From assembly GCA_017307065.1 (NCBI GenBank), contig JAFKGL010000017.1, positions 1 through 64,000 on the forward strand: a DNA stretch of 64,000 bases, read 5' to 3'. Of the stretch, positions 39,286 through 48,434 are shown piece by piece. The translations under genes and the position numbers were made by a program. The notes below the pieces were generated by a model that had not been told where the DNA came from, made no database searches, and was given only the letters and a program-made list of their open reading frames with translations. The stretch's first letter is position 1, and every line of letters begins with the position of its first letter. The DNA is from Candidatus Paracaedimonas acanthamoebae (lineage in GTDB: Bacteria > Pseudomonadota > Alphaproteobacteria > Caedimonadales > Caedimonadaceae).

Positions 39286-40421
39286 TTTTTCTCTTCTTGT
39301 GGCGAGGCATTTGTAACTTTGTCGACAATTGTTTGAGTGAGAGATTTTCCAGCAATGAACTCATAGATTTTGCTGCCGATGACGACAAATTTCCCCCCTG
39401 GGACAAAGATGACAATAGCAAGGCGTGCAGCACCTTTTGCAAGATTTATCTTTTGTTGGTAAGAGGTTTTTTCAGGGGTATCTTCTTCCATTTTGGAAGG
39501 AACACCATGCCACCAATGTGTTGCACTATCATACCCTAGGTACTGATAGACAAGATTAACAGCTGTTCTGATTTTTGTGGCACCGGGGACAAGAGCAAGG
39601 GCTGCGCCAATTGCTTCAGACGTTTTTGTGAGTTCTTTTCGCTTTTGATCAAGAGGATCAACTTCAGCTTCTTGAGAGGAATCTTGAGGGAGTAAAGCAT
39701 GGAGAGGCGTATCAAAGCCCGATTTAGCAGAAAGTGTGTTGACACCGACAAGAACTTCAGGTGGTAAAATGCATGGGGCTAGGCTTTGAGTAACATCATT
39801 AATGACATAAGGTGCAACAAACTTAACGGCTTTTGTAACTTTTTCTAGGAAAGAAGGAGAATCAACTTCTTCACCATTCTCTTCTTCAATGGAGAAGGTG
39901 GCAATCAGAGTCTCATCTTCTTGATAATAGATCTCAAGACCTTGTAAAGTCTTAGCCCATTGTTGGACAAATATTTCATCATCTGAATCTTTCAAATGAG
40001 CGTGGAAAGAGAAGGGTTGCTCTCCGGAGCCCCATCTTCCTTTATAAGTATATTTTAAGATTAATTTGCTTGGATCTGTTGAATCTATGCGAGGTATTGT
40101 TGTTGAACATTTAATTTCAAGTTTTGCTCTTTCCCCAAAGATACCGTCACTTATGAGAAGATTTTTTGGAAGAGTATTTTTGATAGCAAATCGATCTGTA
40201 GTTGAATAGGTAATATTATCACGTACAGTTTTTCCGTGTTCCGCGAGTTCCTCAAAGAAAGAGAGCGGGAGAGTATCTGGTGCATAGCCTCTAACTTTAA
40301 GAAAAGTTAAACCTCCCATTTCATGGATATCTTTAAGATCACGCGGAGGGCTTGCATACGTTGTATTAAGGTATGAAAAGGTGAGTGCGACAATGAGTTG
40401 TGTTAAAAACCTTAAAGACAT
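39282..40421 (-). CDS. Secreted protein of unknown function
   Basis: I do not recognise this protein. Start at ATG 40421 (379 residues) is chosen because AAGGA lies nine bases upstream and a signal peptide follows (MSLRFLTQLIVALTF to TTYAS). The mature part has an N-terminal mixed alpha/beta region, an acidic segment around EEENGEEVDS, then two hydrophobic or amphipathic stretches (about 215-240 and 330-360, including AIVIFVPGGKFVVIGSKIYEFIAG). These could insert in membranes, so a surface or toxin-like role is conceivable but unproven. It overlaps the GGDEF-like gene by four bases tail to tail. Confidence 0.55.
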   Translation of the reverse strand: MSLRFLTQLIVALTFSYLNTTYASPPRDLKDIHEMGGLTFLKVRGYAPDTLPLSFFEELAEHGKTVRDNITYSTTDRFAIKNTLPKNLLISDGIFGERAKLEIKCSTTIPRIDSTDPSKLILKYTYKGRWGSGEQPFSFHAHLKDSDDEIFVQQWAKTLQGLEIYYQEDETLIATFSIEEENGEEVDSPSFLEKVTKAVKFVAPYVINDVTQSLAPCILPPEVLVGVNTLSAKSGFDTPLHALLPQDSSQEAEVDPLDQKRKELTKTSEAIGAALALVPGATKIRTAVNLVYQYLGYDSATHWWHGVPSKMEEDTPEKTSYQQKINLAKGAARLAIVIFVPGGKFVVIGSKIYEFIAGKSLTQTIVDKVTNASPQEEKN

Positions 40422-40588
40422 TATGGTTCCTTGATAAATAAGCTTCTTTCTTCTTAATATAGGTGACATTTTGACAATAACAAGAGCTTAAACTGCACAG
40501 GAATGTTGCAATTTTTACATACAACTCAAAAAAATTAGATGTAAGAAGATATTTAGCTTTAAGGCTGAATGTAACTTAGAAATTCTTT

Positions 40589-41350
40589 TTATTTATTAAG
40601 GTGCTTACAAATGAATCCATCAGCCGCATCAGAGATTAATCTTAAATAGAGGTGTGGCAACGTCAGCAGGCCATAAACAAGGGGGATGTTTTGTAATAAA
40701 ACACCCAATAAAAATCCAACAAGAAAGATACATATTGTTCCAGGAAGAGATGTAAGTAGAAAAATCCCTGCGATTCTTAGGACGTGTCCTTTCGATAAAC
40801 GCCATGTATGTCGGATAGGTTTTTTATAATCTAAAGCAGCATTAGCAATAACTAGGGAAGTACGAATACAAATATAAGGTACTGTAAAAAATAAAATAAA
40901 AATCATAGTGGGATTTAAAAAGTAACGCGTCGTATCTTGAGAAGAAATAAACGGGAAAATTTTAGAAGGAATAATAAAGAAAAGTGATACTAGTGCGGCT
41001 AATGCTAAGAAAACTCCTGTTGTAAGCGTAAGTATAGTTAGGAGTATTTTAAGGGTGCGGAGACTAAAGAGGGTCTTAAAAAATTCTTTTCCGATTTCTT
41101 CTTGTTTTACTATGGCTCGGGTTACCTTAATGTTCAAGGGGAGTGTAAGAAGAAAAAATAAGAATTGAGAGATCGATAAATAAAAAAGAGAGTTTGTATT
41201 GAATATTGTTTTATTTATTAAAGACGGAAAGGCATGAAGTAAGATTATAATTATGCTACATTGAGCAACTAGAGGGAAGATTTTTTTTGCCTCAATCCAA
41301 ATGAAACTGTAAGCAGCTTTTGTAATTTGAAGAACGGGTAATTTTTGCAC
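40589..41350 (-). CDS. Polytopic membrane protein of unknown function
   Basis: The 253-residue protein has about six hydrophobic helices (near 28-45, 57-78, 98-130, 143-168, 190-222 and a short last one) and small charged loops, a pattern like the YihY/glycerophosphoryl-membrane-domain type proteins, though no family motif is certain. No signal peptide is present. It lies alone between lysC and the secreted-protein gene, all on the minus strand with gaps over 100 bases. Function unknown. Confidence 0.55.
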   Translation of the reverse strand: MQKLPVLQITKAAYSFIWIEAKKIFPLVAQCSIIIILLHAFPSLINKTIFNTNSLFYLSISQFLFFLLTLPLNIKVTRAIVKQEEIGKEFFKTLFSLRTLKILLTILTLTTGVFLALAALVSLFFIIPSKIFPFISSQDTTRYFLNPTMIFILFFTVPYICIRTSLVIANAALDYKKPIRHTWRLSKGHVLRIAGIFLLTSLPGTICIFLVGFLLGVLLQNIPLVYGLLTLPHLYLRLISDAADGFICKHLNK

Positions 41351-41397
41351 TGAATTTCTCCTGGATGAAGCTTTTCTTTATTTATAGGCTACCATAA

Positions 41398-41459
41398 AAC
41401 ACATAACCAAAATATTAAAATAAACAAAAGCCCTTTTAAATGATACGGTTATATGTGTT
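41398..41459 (-). terminator. Possible terminator hairpin downstream of lysC
   Basis: On the minus strand, AACACATATAACC pairs with GGTTATGTGTT (11 pairs with a two-base bulge, long loop of about 37) and is followed by TTTTATGG. It starts about 15 bases after the lysC stop. The long loop makes this a weak candidate. Confidence 0.3.
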
Positions 41460-41473
41460 GAAGAGGCCAACTG

Positions 41474-42712
41474 TTATGCAATGACGTATAAATGAGGGGT
41501 GTGAGGTGAATGTTCCAAATCATAAGCGTGATGAAGCGTTCTAACCGCAAGTTCTGTAAAATCTTGGTTGATGAGAACACTGGTTCGAATCTCTGACGTT
41601 GAGATCCCAAAAAGATCAATATTTTTTGCAGAAAGTGTTTGAAATAACAGGCTTGTTAAATGGCCATGACTGCGTAAACCAACACCCACAACTGAAACTT
41701 TCGTCATTTTTTCATCGATTGTGTAAGCTGAAATGCCTTCTTTCTCAAAAATGTGTAAACATGTTTGCAAATCTGTTTGATGGATCGTAAAGGAAAGAGA
41801 AAAAGGGTGTGCTTTTGAGAGTTGGGCATGCTGAATCATATCTACGCTAATGTGCGCTTGAGCAAGACACTCAAAAAGACGTGCCATTGTTTTGGCAGGT
41901 TCATGCGTTATTTCTAAACTAACCTTCACCTCTTGGGTGTTGGCGACTATTCCACTTATTAAAGGACGTTCAATCATTTGTTCCTCGTCGATAATTTGGG
42001 TTCCTATACTTTCTTCAAAGCTAGAGAAGATGCGCAGAGGAATTTTGTAAGTCATTGCAAGTTCGACAGCTCGATGTTGAATTACTTTTGAGCCAAGAGA
42101 AGCCAATTCGAGCATCGATTTGTAACCAATTTGATCAAGTTTTCGTGCTTGCGCAACGATCTTAGGATCTGCTGTATAAATCCCTGAAACATCCTTATAA
42201 AGATCACAGCGATCTGCTTTTAGAACAGCGGCTAAGGCAACGGCTGTTACATCCGACCCGCCCCGCCCAAAAGTCGTTAATCGCCCTTCAGGGCTAATGC
42301 CTTGAAATCCTGCGATAATCGGGACGACATTGGCATCTAGTGTTTTTTCAAGAACTTGAGTTGAAATTTCTCTAATGCGCGCCTTTGTATGGGTAGCATC
42401 TGTTTCTAGCGGGAGTTGCCAGGCTAAAAAAGAACGTGCTGAAATGTTAAAATTTTGCAAGGCTAAAGCCAATAACCCACAGGTTATTTGCTCGCCTGAC
42501 GTGAGAACAACATCGATTTCTTGCGGATTTGGATGAGGTGTTGTTGCTTGAATATAGCTAAGCAGTTGGTCCGTCATGCCAGCCATTGCAGAGACAACAG
42601 CGACAACTTTGTGCCCTCGCTTACATTCATAAGCAATACGACGGGCGGCATTTTGAATCTGCGGAATCCCTGCAACTGAAGTTCCCCCAAATTTTTGAAC
42701 AATAAGCGCCAT
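41474..42712 (-). CDS. lysC: Aspartate kinase
   Basis: The 412-residue enzyme phosphorylates aspartate, the first step to lysine, threonine, methionine and diaminopimelate. It starts ALIVQKFGGTSVA (kinase motif), with GFQGISPEGRLTTFGRGGSD near 155-175 and two C-terminal ACT domains from about 265 that normally bind lysine and threonine as inhibitors. I use ATG 42712; the frame can extend only by a TTG-led pair of codons. It stands alone, so diaminopimelate synthesis genes must be elsewhere. Confidence 0.96.
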   Translation of the reverse strand: MALIVQKFGGTSVAGIPQIQNAARRIAYECKRGHKVVAVVSAMAGMTDQLLSYIQATTPHPNPQEIDVVLTSGEQITCGLLALALQNFNISARSFLAWQLPLETDATHTKARIREISTQVLEKTLDANVVPIIAGFQGISPEGRLTTFGRGGSDVTAVALAAVLKADRCDLYKDVSGIYTADPKIVAQARKLDQIGYKSMLELASLGSKVIQHRAVELAMTYKIPLRIFSSFEESIGTQIIDEEQMIERPLISGIVANTQEVKVSLEITHEPAKTMARLFECLAQAHISVDMIQHAQLSKAHPFSLSFTIHQTDLQTCLHIFEKEGISAYTIDEKMTKVSVVGVGLRSHGHLTSLLFQTLSAKNIDLFGISTSEIRTSVLINQDFTELAVRTLHHAYDLEHSPHTPHLYVIA

Positions 42713-42813
42713 ATGCAATTGATTCTAAGAATTCTTTACTATACGATTTTCTACCTATACCACAAAAAGATATAATAAGCATTAATAAAGGGTAAACTGA
42801 AAGGCCTTAAGAA

Positions 42814-43557
42814 ATGACACATTCAGCTTCTGTTGATCATGAAGAAATAAAGAACTTCGCACGACTTGCCGATCAATGGTGGAACCCTGAGGGGCCTATG
42901 AAACCGTTACATCAAATGAATCCTCTTCGTATAAAGTTTATTTGCGATCATCTGCTGACGTATTTTCCTCAGGATAATAAGTCAGATCTTATGCCTTTGA
43001 AGCCTTTATCTTTATTAGACGTAGGATGTGGAGCTGGTTTATTAACTGAACCTTTGGCCAGGTTGGGGGCCTCTGTGACAGGGTTAGATTTGGCAGAACC
43101 CAGTCTTTCCATTGCGCGTCGTCGTGCTGATGAGCAAGGTCTTGATATCACCTATGTTAATAGTTCTGTTGAAGAATTTGCCCAAAAAAACCAAAAATAT
43201 CACGCGGTCATGGCCCTTGAAATCATAGAGCATGTGGCTGATATCCCGAGTTTTATAGAGGCATGCGCCTCTCTTTTACAGCCAGGAGGGCTTCTATTTT
43301 TAAGCACCTTAAACAGAACGGCCCCTTCTTATTTAACGGCCATTTTGGGGGCGGAATATATTCTCAAACTTCTTCCGCGCGGAACACATCAGTGGGATAA
43401 ATTCCTAAAACCTTCTGAAGTTGATGCCTACTTACGCAAGGTTGGGTTTGTTATCCAAGTTCTTCAAGGAATGCGTTTTAAGCCTCTCTATAAAACATGG
43501 GAATTATCGAAAAACTTAAGCGTCAACTATATTTTATGTGCTGAAAAAGTAAGTTAA
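42814..43557 (+). CDS. ubiG: Ubiquinone biosynthesis O-methyltransferase UbiG
   Basis: The 247-residue SAM-dependent methyltransferase carries out both O-methylations of the ubiquinone ring. Signatures are FARLADQWWNPEGPMKPLHQMNPLR at the N-terminus, motif I LDVGCGAGLLTEPLARLGA near 70-88, and the STLNRT block near 170. Length is typical. Together with the ubiH-type gene at 57576 it indicates a quinone-linked respiratory chain. AAAGG precedes the ATG. It is divergent from lysC. Confidence 0.95.
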   Translation: MTHSASVDHEEIKNFARLADQWWNPEGPMKPLHQMNPLRIKFICDHLLTYFPQDNKSDLMPLKPLSLLDVGCGAGLLTEPLARLGASVTGLDLAEPSLSIARRRADEQGLDITYVNSSVEEFAQKNQKYHAVMALEIIEHVADIPSFIEACASLLQPGGLLFLSTLNRTAPSYLTAILGAEYILKLLPRGTHQWDKFLKPSEVDAYLRKVGFVIQVLQGMRFKPLYKTWELSKNLSVNYILCAEKVS

Positions 43558-43653
43558 AATAGCTTATTGAAAAGGAACAAAATTTTTTATAAGTAATGGA
43601 TGTACTTATGTCTTTTTTAAGATAGATCTAATCAGTAAAGTTATTTTTTAATT

Positions 43654-44766
43654 TTATTGGGAAGGCCATTTTAATTTTGGAAGTTTCGCGAGCGTTAGGG
43701 GGCCCATAGAGAGATCACCTTTTTGAAGACTTAATGCAATCGTGTGGCGAGGTGCTTCATCCCGAGAGGTAGATTTATCCTGTAATAATCCTAAGGAAAG
43801 CCTGGCAATCAAAGATACATTTTTGCGAATCATTTTTGCTTGAGTCAGTTGATCAAGAAGTGTTTCTAATCCAGAAAATGTTGCTGAAAACGCGGCAAGA
43901 GGTTGTGAATCATGATCAAAAGCAAGTGTTCCATTTCCTTCGCCTTTGAGAGAGCCACAGTCAAAAGAAAATTTTTCAATTTCAAAGGCGCCTCCGCTAT
44001 CTGTCCATTCTTTAAAAGGATTAGCGGCGAGAAGGTTAAAAGTTTCTTCAAGATGAACAATTGCGTCAAGTGATTTCACCAGAGAAGGAAGTTTGGTCGT
44101 TGTATGGTCATTTATCCTCATTCGATAAATTTTTAGGGCAAAAGAGCTTGAACGATTAATTTTTGGTAAGGTTTGTTCATGAGAAGCTGTTAATATGGTT
44201 TTGCTAAGAGTTGGAAGGATGGTTTTCTCTGGTGGCAGAGCTGTGAGAGTAAATTCTTCAATATTGACTCTATTTTCCAGCATTTTTAAGTGCAAATCAT
44301 AAAGCTGAAGATTTTTCAAAGTGTAACCTTGAGGATGAATTTTAAAGCTTCCTTGAAAATCTTCGAATTCAAGCATGAGAGGAGCTTGTTGAGGTTTAGG
44401 CGTATAAATAAATTTTGTTTTTCCGTGCGCATTAACAGTAATCGTACTTGGAGACCAGACGGCAGATTCGACTTCAAGGAAGCCATCTATTTGAAGAATC
44501 CCCGAACCTCGATGGGTTGAGGTAAGGCGTGGTTGGTGGATTTTGATTTCTAATTTCCACGGAAATCCTGTAACTTTTACGCCTTCATGGTCAAAGGTTG
44601 TCTCTTGGTTTGTTTTGAGAAGATTAATCTCGTGATGAACTCTTTCTTCAAGAAAACGAGCTTGTTTAAACCAGACATAAATATACCCTCCAAAAAGTAA
44701 TAAGAGGATAATAATACTTATTGGAGCTAACAAGGGGCGTCGTTTTGAAAATTGAGAGAGTTTCAT
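43654..44766 (-). CDS. DUF2125 domain-containing protein
   Basis: The 370-residue protein has one N-terminal membrane anchor (about 15-33) and a long periplasmic part with beta-rich segments. The stretch VKVTGFPWKLEIKIHQP near 62-78 is typical for the alphaproteobacterial DUF2125 family. Function is unknown; membership in an envelope operon suggests a role in lipid or outer-membrane maintenance. It is last in the minus-strand run ftsE-ftsX-HAD-ydcF-like-plsC and overlaps plsC by four bases. Confidence 0.75.
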   Translation of the reverse strand: MKLSQFSKRRPLLAPISIIILLLLFGGYIYVWFKQARFLEERVHHEINLLKTNQETTFDHEGVKVTGFPWKLEIKIHQPRLTSTHRGSGILQIDGFLEVESAVWSPSTITVNAHGKTKFIYTPKPQQAPLMLEFEDFQGSFKIHPQGYTLKNLQLYDLHLKMLENRVNIEEFTLTALPPEKTILPTLSKTILTASHEQTLPKINRSSSFALKIYRMRINDHTTTKLPSLVKSLDAIVHLEETFNLLAANPFKEWTDSGGAFEIEKFSFDCGSLKGEGNGTLAFDHDSQPLAAFSATFSGLETLLDQLTQAKMIRKNVSLIARLSLGLLQDKSTSRDEAPRHTIALSLQKGDLSMGPLTLAKLPKLKWPSQ

Positions 44767-45491
44767 GAAGACTGAGGACCTTTTTTAAAAGGATGAAGTA
44801 TTTCACAGGCGCTTTCAATAGATTCTTCGAGTTTTTTCATAAAATCTTTTTCAGAAAGTCCAGGTTCAATAGGAGGAAGGAATTCAAAAATAATTTTGCC
44901 CGGGTTTTTTAAGAATTTTCGACGAGGCCAAAAGAAACCTGCATTATGCGCGGCTGGTACTACTTTCATTCCTGTCTGATGGTATAAGGCATAGGTTCCA
45001 TACCGATAAGTTCCGCGCTCGCCTGCGGTTGTGCGTGTTCCTTCGGGAAAAATAAAAAGAGAACGACCTTGTTCTTTTGCATGTTTTGCGCCTTCAACCA
45101 TTTGTGGAATGACACTACGTCCTTTAGAGCGATCGATGCTGATGACGCCTGTGTTCAAAAGAAGGCGACCAAACAGGGGAATCTTAATCAGTTCTTTTTT
45201 TAAAATAATGACGGCTTCGGGAACAAAAATTTCAATCATTGTTGTTTCCCAGGCAGATTGATGTTTCGAAGCAATAATTGCGGGTTCTGAAGGAAGATAA
45301 TGACGCCCTCTGATTTCAACTTGAATCCCAACGAGATGAAGTAACACGGTGACACCATTTCCCCAATATCGAGAGATACGATGCGTCCATTGACGTCCTA
45401 TGACGAGCGCTGGTAAAGCGCTTACGACAACGATAAAAGTCCATACATAAAATAAGATATTAAAAATGATTGAGCGGATAAAAATTATCAT
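44763..45491 (-). CDS. plsC: 1-acyl-sn-glycerol-3-phosphate acyltransferase
   Basis: The 242-residue enzyme converts lysophosphatidic to phosphatidic acid at the inner membrane. An N-terminal helix (4-28) is followed by the catalytic HQSAWE at 77-82, a variant of the HX4D motif with Glu common in this subgroup, and the substrate motif FPEGTRT near 148-154. It overlaps both neighbours by four bases, so it is translationally coupled within the envelope operon. Confidence 0.93.
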   Translation of the reverse strand: MIIFIRSIIFNILFYVWTFIVVVSALPALVIGRQWTHRISRYWGNGVTVLLHLVGIQVEIRGRHYLPSEPAIIASKHQSAWETTMIEIFVPEAVIILKKELIKIPLFGRLLLNTGVISIDRSKGRSVIPQMVEGAKHAKEQGRSLFIFPEGTRTTAGERGTYRYGTYALYHQTGMKVVPAAHNAGFFWPRRKFLKNPGKIIFEFLPPIEPGLSEKDFMKKLEESIESACEILHPFKKGPQSS

Positions 45492-46099
45492 CTGAATATT
45501 TCAGTCCCTTTAAAAGATAGTTTCCTTAAACAATATTGGGCTAAAGCACCTAAAAATTTATGATATTCTCGAATTATTAAATCAAACGTTCCTGGCCATT
45601 GCCACCACATTTTCTCATGAAAATTTCTGGGTGAGATGGGGTGGGGGATAATTTGAACGGCGGGTAAATATTGGGAGAATTCTAAGAGGCTTCGACGCAT
45701 ATGATAATTCGCAGTTACTAAGCGAAGTGTTTGAATATGGTTTTTGTGAACCCACTCGGCGGTTTCTTGAGCATTTTGAGTGGTATTCGCGGCCGCGAAC
45801 CCTAAATCAATGGTGGAAGGATTAATTTTTTTTTGTTCATTTAAAGGAACTTGCGATAGCAACTCTTTTATTTTTACATGAGCATGAACACCAGAAATAA
45901 AAAGCCGTTGAGCTAATCCACGAGATAAAAGAGTTAATCCTGTTGAGACTCGTTCTGCGCCACCTGTCAGCACGATAATAGCATCAGTTGACTGTTCAGA
46001 AGGGGGGATGTTCTCTTGGATGCTATTTGCAAACCACATCAACCCTAAGCCCCAGGTGAGAAAGCTTACAAGCATCGGGATAAGAAACCAACGTTTCAT
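45488..46099 (-). CDS. YdcF-like DUF218 protein
   Basis: The 203-residue protein has an N-terminal signal anchor (about 5-25) and a DUF218 domain: AIIVLTGGAERVSTGLTLL, LFISGVHAH, a TTQNAQETAEWV helix and LVTANYHMRRS. Relatives such as YdcF, SanA and ElyC act in envelope physiology and bind nucleotide-like ligands. It lies between the HAD phosphatase and plsC in the same operon, with 15 bases after the former. Confidence 0.85.
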   Translation of the reverse strand: MKRWFLIPMLVSFLTWGLGLMWFANSIQENIPPSEQSTDAIIVLTGGAERVSTGLTLLSRGLAQRLFISGVHAHVKIKELLSQVPLNEQKKINPSTIDLGFAAANTTQNAQETAEWVHKNHIQTLRLVTANYHMRRSLLEFSQYLPAVQIIPHPISPRNFHEKMWWQWPGTFDLIIREYHKFLGALAQYCLRKLSFKGTEIFR

Positions 46100-46114
46100 G
46101 AAACATAATATCCT

Positions 46115-46702
46115 TTATTGATGCTCGGTAATATAAGCTCTCGTAGAGGGCGCGTCTAGCTTTTCTAAGAGTGTTTTTACGGCAATCGCTAAATTATCAT
46201 AAATTGATACGGGGTCTAAGAAATTTGGAATTCCTTCTTCCTCGGTTTTAGCGCCTTTACCTGTTCGGACGAGAATGCGTTGACAGCCTGCATGATAGGC
46301 GGCCTCAAGATCCCGAAGAGCATCTCCAATCATATAAGAGTAAGCAGGGCGTGCATTAAAGTGTTCTAAGGCTTCTAAGAGCATGCCTGGAGCTGGTTTG
46401 CGACGATAATGAGGTTCAATTGTTGTATCGGTGCAAAAGAAGATATGATCAATATGAGCCCCTTTTTCTCTAAGTTTTTTTTGCATTTGAAGGTGAATGT
46501 GATGAAGGTCTTCAAGGCTTAACTCATGTCGTCCCACGACGGCCTGATTAGTGATGATAGCAACAGGGATATGAGCTTGATTTAAGCTATAGATAGCATT
46601 TTCTACGGAGGGAAGAAAGGTAAATTCTTCCCAGGATCTTACAGATGTAGGGCGATCTATATTGATCACACCATCTCGGTCAAGCATGACTAGATCCAAC
46701 AT
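46115..46702 (-). CDS. gmhB: HAD-IIIA phosphatase, GmhB-like
   Basis: The 195-residue HAD hydrolase has motif I MLDRDGVIN (Asp8, Asp10), IITNQAVVGR (motif II), RRKPAPGM (motif III Lys) and IGDALRDLEAA (motif IV). This is the pattern of D-glycero-D-manno-heptose-1,7-bisphosphate phosphatase in lipopolysaccharide core synthesis. The zinc-binding loop of typical GmhB (three Cys and a His) is mostly missing: only one Cys and a His remain, so this is a zinc-free variant or a related phosphatase. It starts on the base after ftsX ends. Confidence 0.75.
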   Translation of the reverse strand: MLDLVMLDRDGVINIDRPTSVRSWEEFTFLPSVENAIYSLNQAHIPVAIITNQAVVGRHELSLEDLHHIHLQMQKKLREKGAHIDHIFFCTDTTIEPHYRRKPAPGMLLEALEHFNARPAYSYMIGDALRDLEAAYHAGCQRILVRTGKGAKTEEEGIPNFLDPVSIYDNLAIAVKTLLEKLDAPSTRAYITEHQ

Positions 46703-47590
46703 TTAAGTCTCCTGAGAAAGTGAAAGCATCACGGTGATGCGTGTGGAAATCATAATAATAATAGCCACGAGAATGGGTGAAAAAGCAATAATTCCCCAAA
46801 TTTCAACATAAGGAAAAGTTCTGGAGGATAGCGAGAGGAGAGAGAAGTCAAACGTTGAGAGTAGTAAGAAATAGAGGAGAGCTGACAGGCTGCAGCCTAA
46901 AAGGCCTCCTTTAACAGCGAGATTTAAAGCATATCGTTGAAATTGCTTTGCAATAAAGCGGTCTTCAGCGCCAATTAAGCGTAAAATTTCAATAACTTGA
47001 TCATGAATAATAAGTCCCGCATGAGTTGTAAAAGCAATTGTGAATATTGCTGCAATTCCAATAAGGCCAGCAAGAATCATGATGGAAAATTGAGCCGCTT
47101 GAGCGATCTTTAAAAAGGTTTCTTTAGATTTTCGACCTACTTCAAGATGAATAGTTGGGAAATTAGTTTCAAGTGTCGAAAAAATTTGGGAAAAACTAAT
47201 TTTTACACGGTTACAGAATGTGGCTTCAATAGCTTGAGAAGAAGGAGGTTTTGAGGTGGAATATGTCCATTGGTCAAAAATAGAGGTGCGCTTCTCTCGA
47301 GTAATAATTTCTATATGAAGCACGCCCGGAATTTTTTTAAGAAATTTCATAAATTCCATTTGTTGAAGAAATTGCTCTTGAGGATCTGAAGTTGAAGGAA
47401 GGGTTGCTGTAAAACCCTGTATTGTTTCATGGCGCCAGGTTTTGAGGAAGCGTTCAAGAAGAATAGTGCCACTTAAGCAAAGAGTAATTAAAAAGACCAT
47501 CAACCCCAAAGTGCCAAAAACCATTTTGGATCCTTTGAGGCGGTCGAAAGGAATTTCGGAATGAATAGTAGGGCGGGTTCTCTTAAACAT
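46703..47590 (-). CDS. ftsX: Cell division protein FtsX
   Basis: The membrane partner of FtsE has an N-terminal cytosolic tail, one helix (about 24-46), a periplasmic loop, and three further helices (about 165-190, 220-245, 260-285), the FtsX topology. I choose ATG 47590 (MFKRTR, 295 residues), which overlaps ftsE by eight bases. FtsEX couples ATP hydrolysis to peptidoglycan hydrolase activation at the septum. Sequence conservation in this family is low, so the call leans on topology and on ftsE. Confidence 0.88.
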   Translation of the reverse strand: MFKRTRPTIHSEIPFDRLKGSKMVFGTLGLMVFLITLCLSGTILLERFLKTWRHETIQGFTATLPSTSDPQEQFLQQMEFMKFLKKIPGVLHIEIITREKRTSIFDQWTYSTSKPPSSQAIEATFCNRVKISFSQIFSTLETNFPTIHLEVGRKSKETFLKIAQAAQFSIMILAGLIGIAAIFTIAFTTHAGLIIHDQVIEILRLIGAEDRFIAKQFQRYALNLAVKGGLLGCSLSALLYFLLLSTFDFSLLSLSSRTFPYVEIWGIIAFSPILVAIIIMISTRITVMLSLSQET

Positions 47591-48299
47591 TATTAACACT
47601 GCTTTCACATCTGAAAGAGGGATGAATTGAAATCTGGCCTTCAGCTAACCGAATAATTGGATGCGGAAATTCTGTTGTGAGGTCTTTATTATGAGTGGCC
47701 ATAATAATTGTAATACCTCCGCGATTAAGCTCTTCAAACAAATAAAGAAGCTTGGCCGCATTTTCATCATCAAGATTACCTGTAGGCTCATCCGCCAGCA
47801 GGAGCTTAGGTTTATTCATAACGGAACGGGCGATAACCGCACGTTGTTTTTGTCCTCCAGAGAGGGTTGAAGGCATTGCTTCTTCAAAGCCACCCAACCC
47901 AATCCATTCCATCATTTGGCGTGCTTTCTTCTGACTATGAAGCCATCCGTCTCCTCGGAGTCTCAACGGAAGAGCAATATTATCTAGAGTGGTTAAGTGT
48001 TCAAGCAGGAGAAAATCTTGGAAAATAATGCCAATTTTCTGTCTGTAAAGGGAGACGGCTTGATTTTTCATGTACCTTAAGTCATTTCCGAAAACTTGAA
48101 TAGTTCCGCGATACTCCTTGAATCCCTTATAAATAAGTTTCAGAAGTGAGGATTTTCCGGCACCGCTTGCGCCTGTTAGGTAATGAAAAGTTCCCGGAGA
48201 AAGTTTGAAAGAAACATCTTCAAGAACAGAGGGGCCTTGATCATATTTTAAGCTTACTCTCTCAAATTGAACAATGCTATGCACCTTTTTTCCCCTCAT
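47583..48299 (-). CDS. ftsE: Cell division ATP-binding protein FtsE
   Basis: This ABC ATPase has FERVSLKYDQGPSVLEDVSF, P-loop GASGAGKSSLLKL, Q-loop IFQDFLLL, signature LSGGQKQR and Walker B LLLADEPTGNLD, the last characteristic for FtsE/LolD-type ATPases. The start is probably ATG 48299 (238 residues) or GTG 48284, which has AGGGG in front; the frame up to 48377 codes unlikely N-terminal residues. It leads the envelope operon and is divergent from the znu genes. Confidence 0.92.
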   Translation of the reverse strand: MRGKKVHSIVQFERVSLKYDQGPSVLEDVSFKLSPGTFHYLTGASGAGKSSLLKLIYKGFKEYRGTIQVFGNDLRYMKNQAVSLYRQKIGIIFQDFLLLEHLTTLDNIALPLRLRGDGWLHSQKKARQMMEWIGLGGFEEAMPSTLSGGQKQRAVIARSVMNKPKLLLADEPTGNLDDENAAKLLYLFEELNRGGITIIMATHNKDLTTEFPHPIIRLAEGQISIHPSFRCESSVNNV

Positions 48300-48370
48300 T
48301 AATCTTCTTATACTTGATGAAAGTTGTTTAAATCTCAAGGAGAAAGTTCGAAAAAGTAAGAGAACTAACA

Positions 48371-48399
48371 TTGACAATATGATTTCGAATTCACATAGT
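48371..48399 (+). promoter_or_regulatory. Predicted promoter of the znuCBA-like operon
   Basis: A perfect TTGACA is followed after 17 bases by CATAGT, a four-of-six match to TATAAT. It points towards the small ORF at 48435 and znuC. I could not find a Zur-box palindrome near it. Confidence 0.5.
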
Positions 48400-48434
48400 A
48401 GAAAAATAGAAATTAATATGAAAAAAGGTGGCTT

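Noticed and set aside
48300..48434. Zur box upstream of the znu genes
   Set aside because: No ATGTTATA-type palindrome is visible in the divergent region, so metal control cannot be claimed from sequence.
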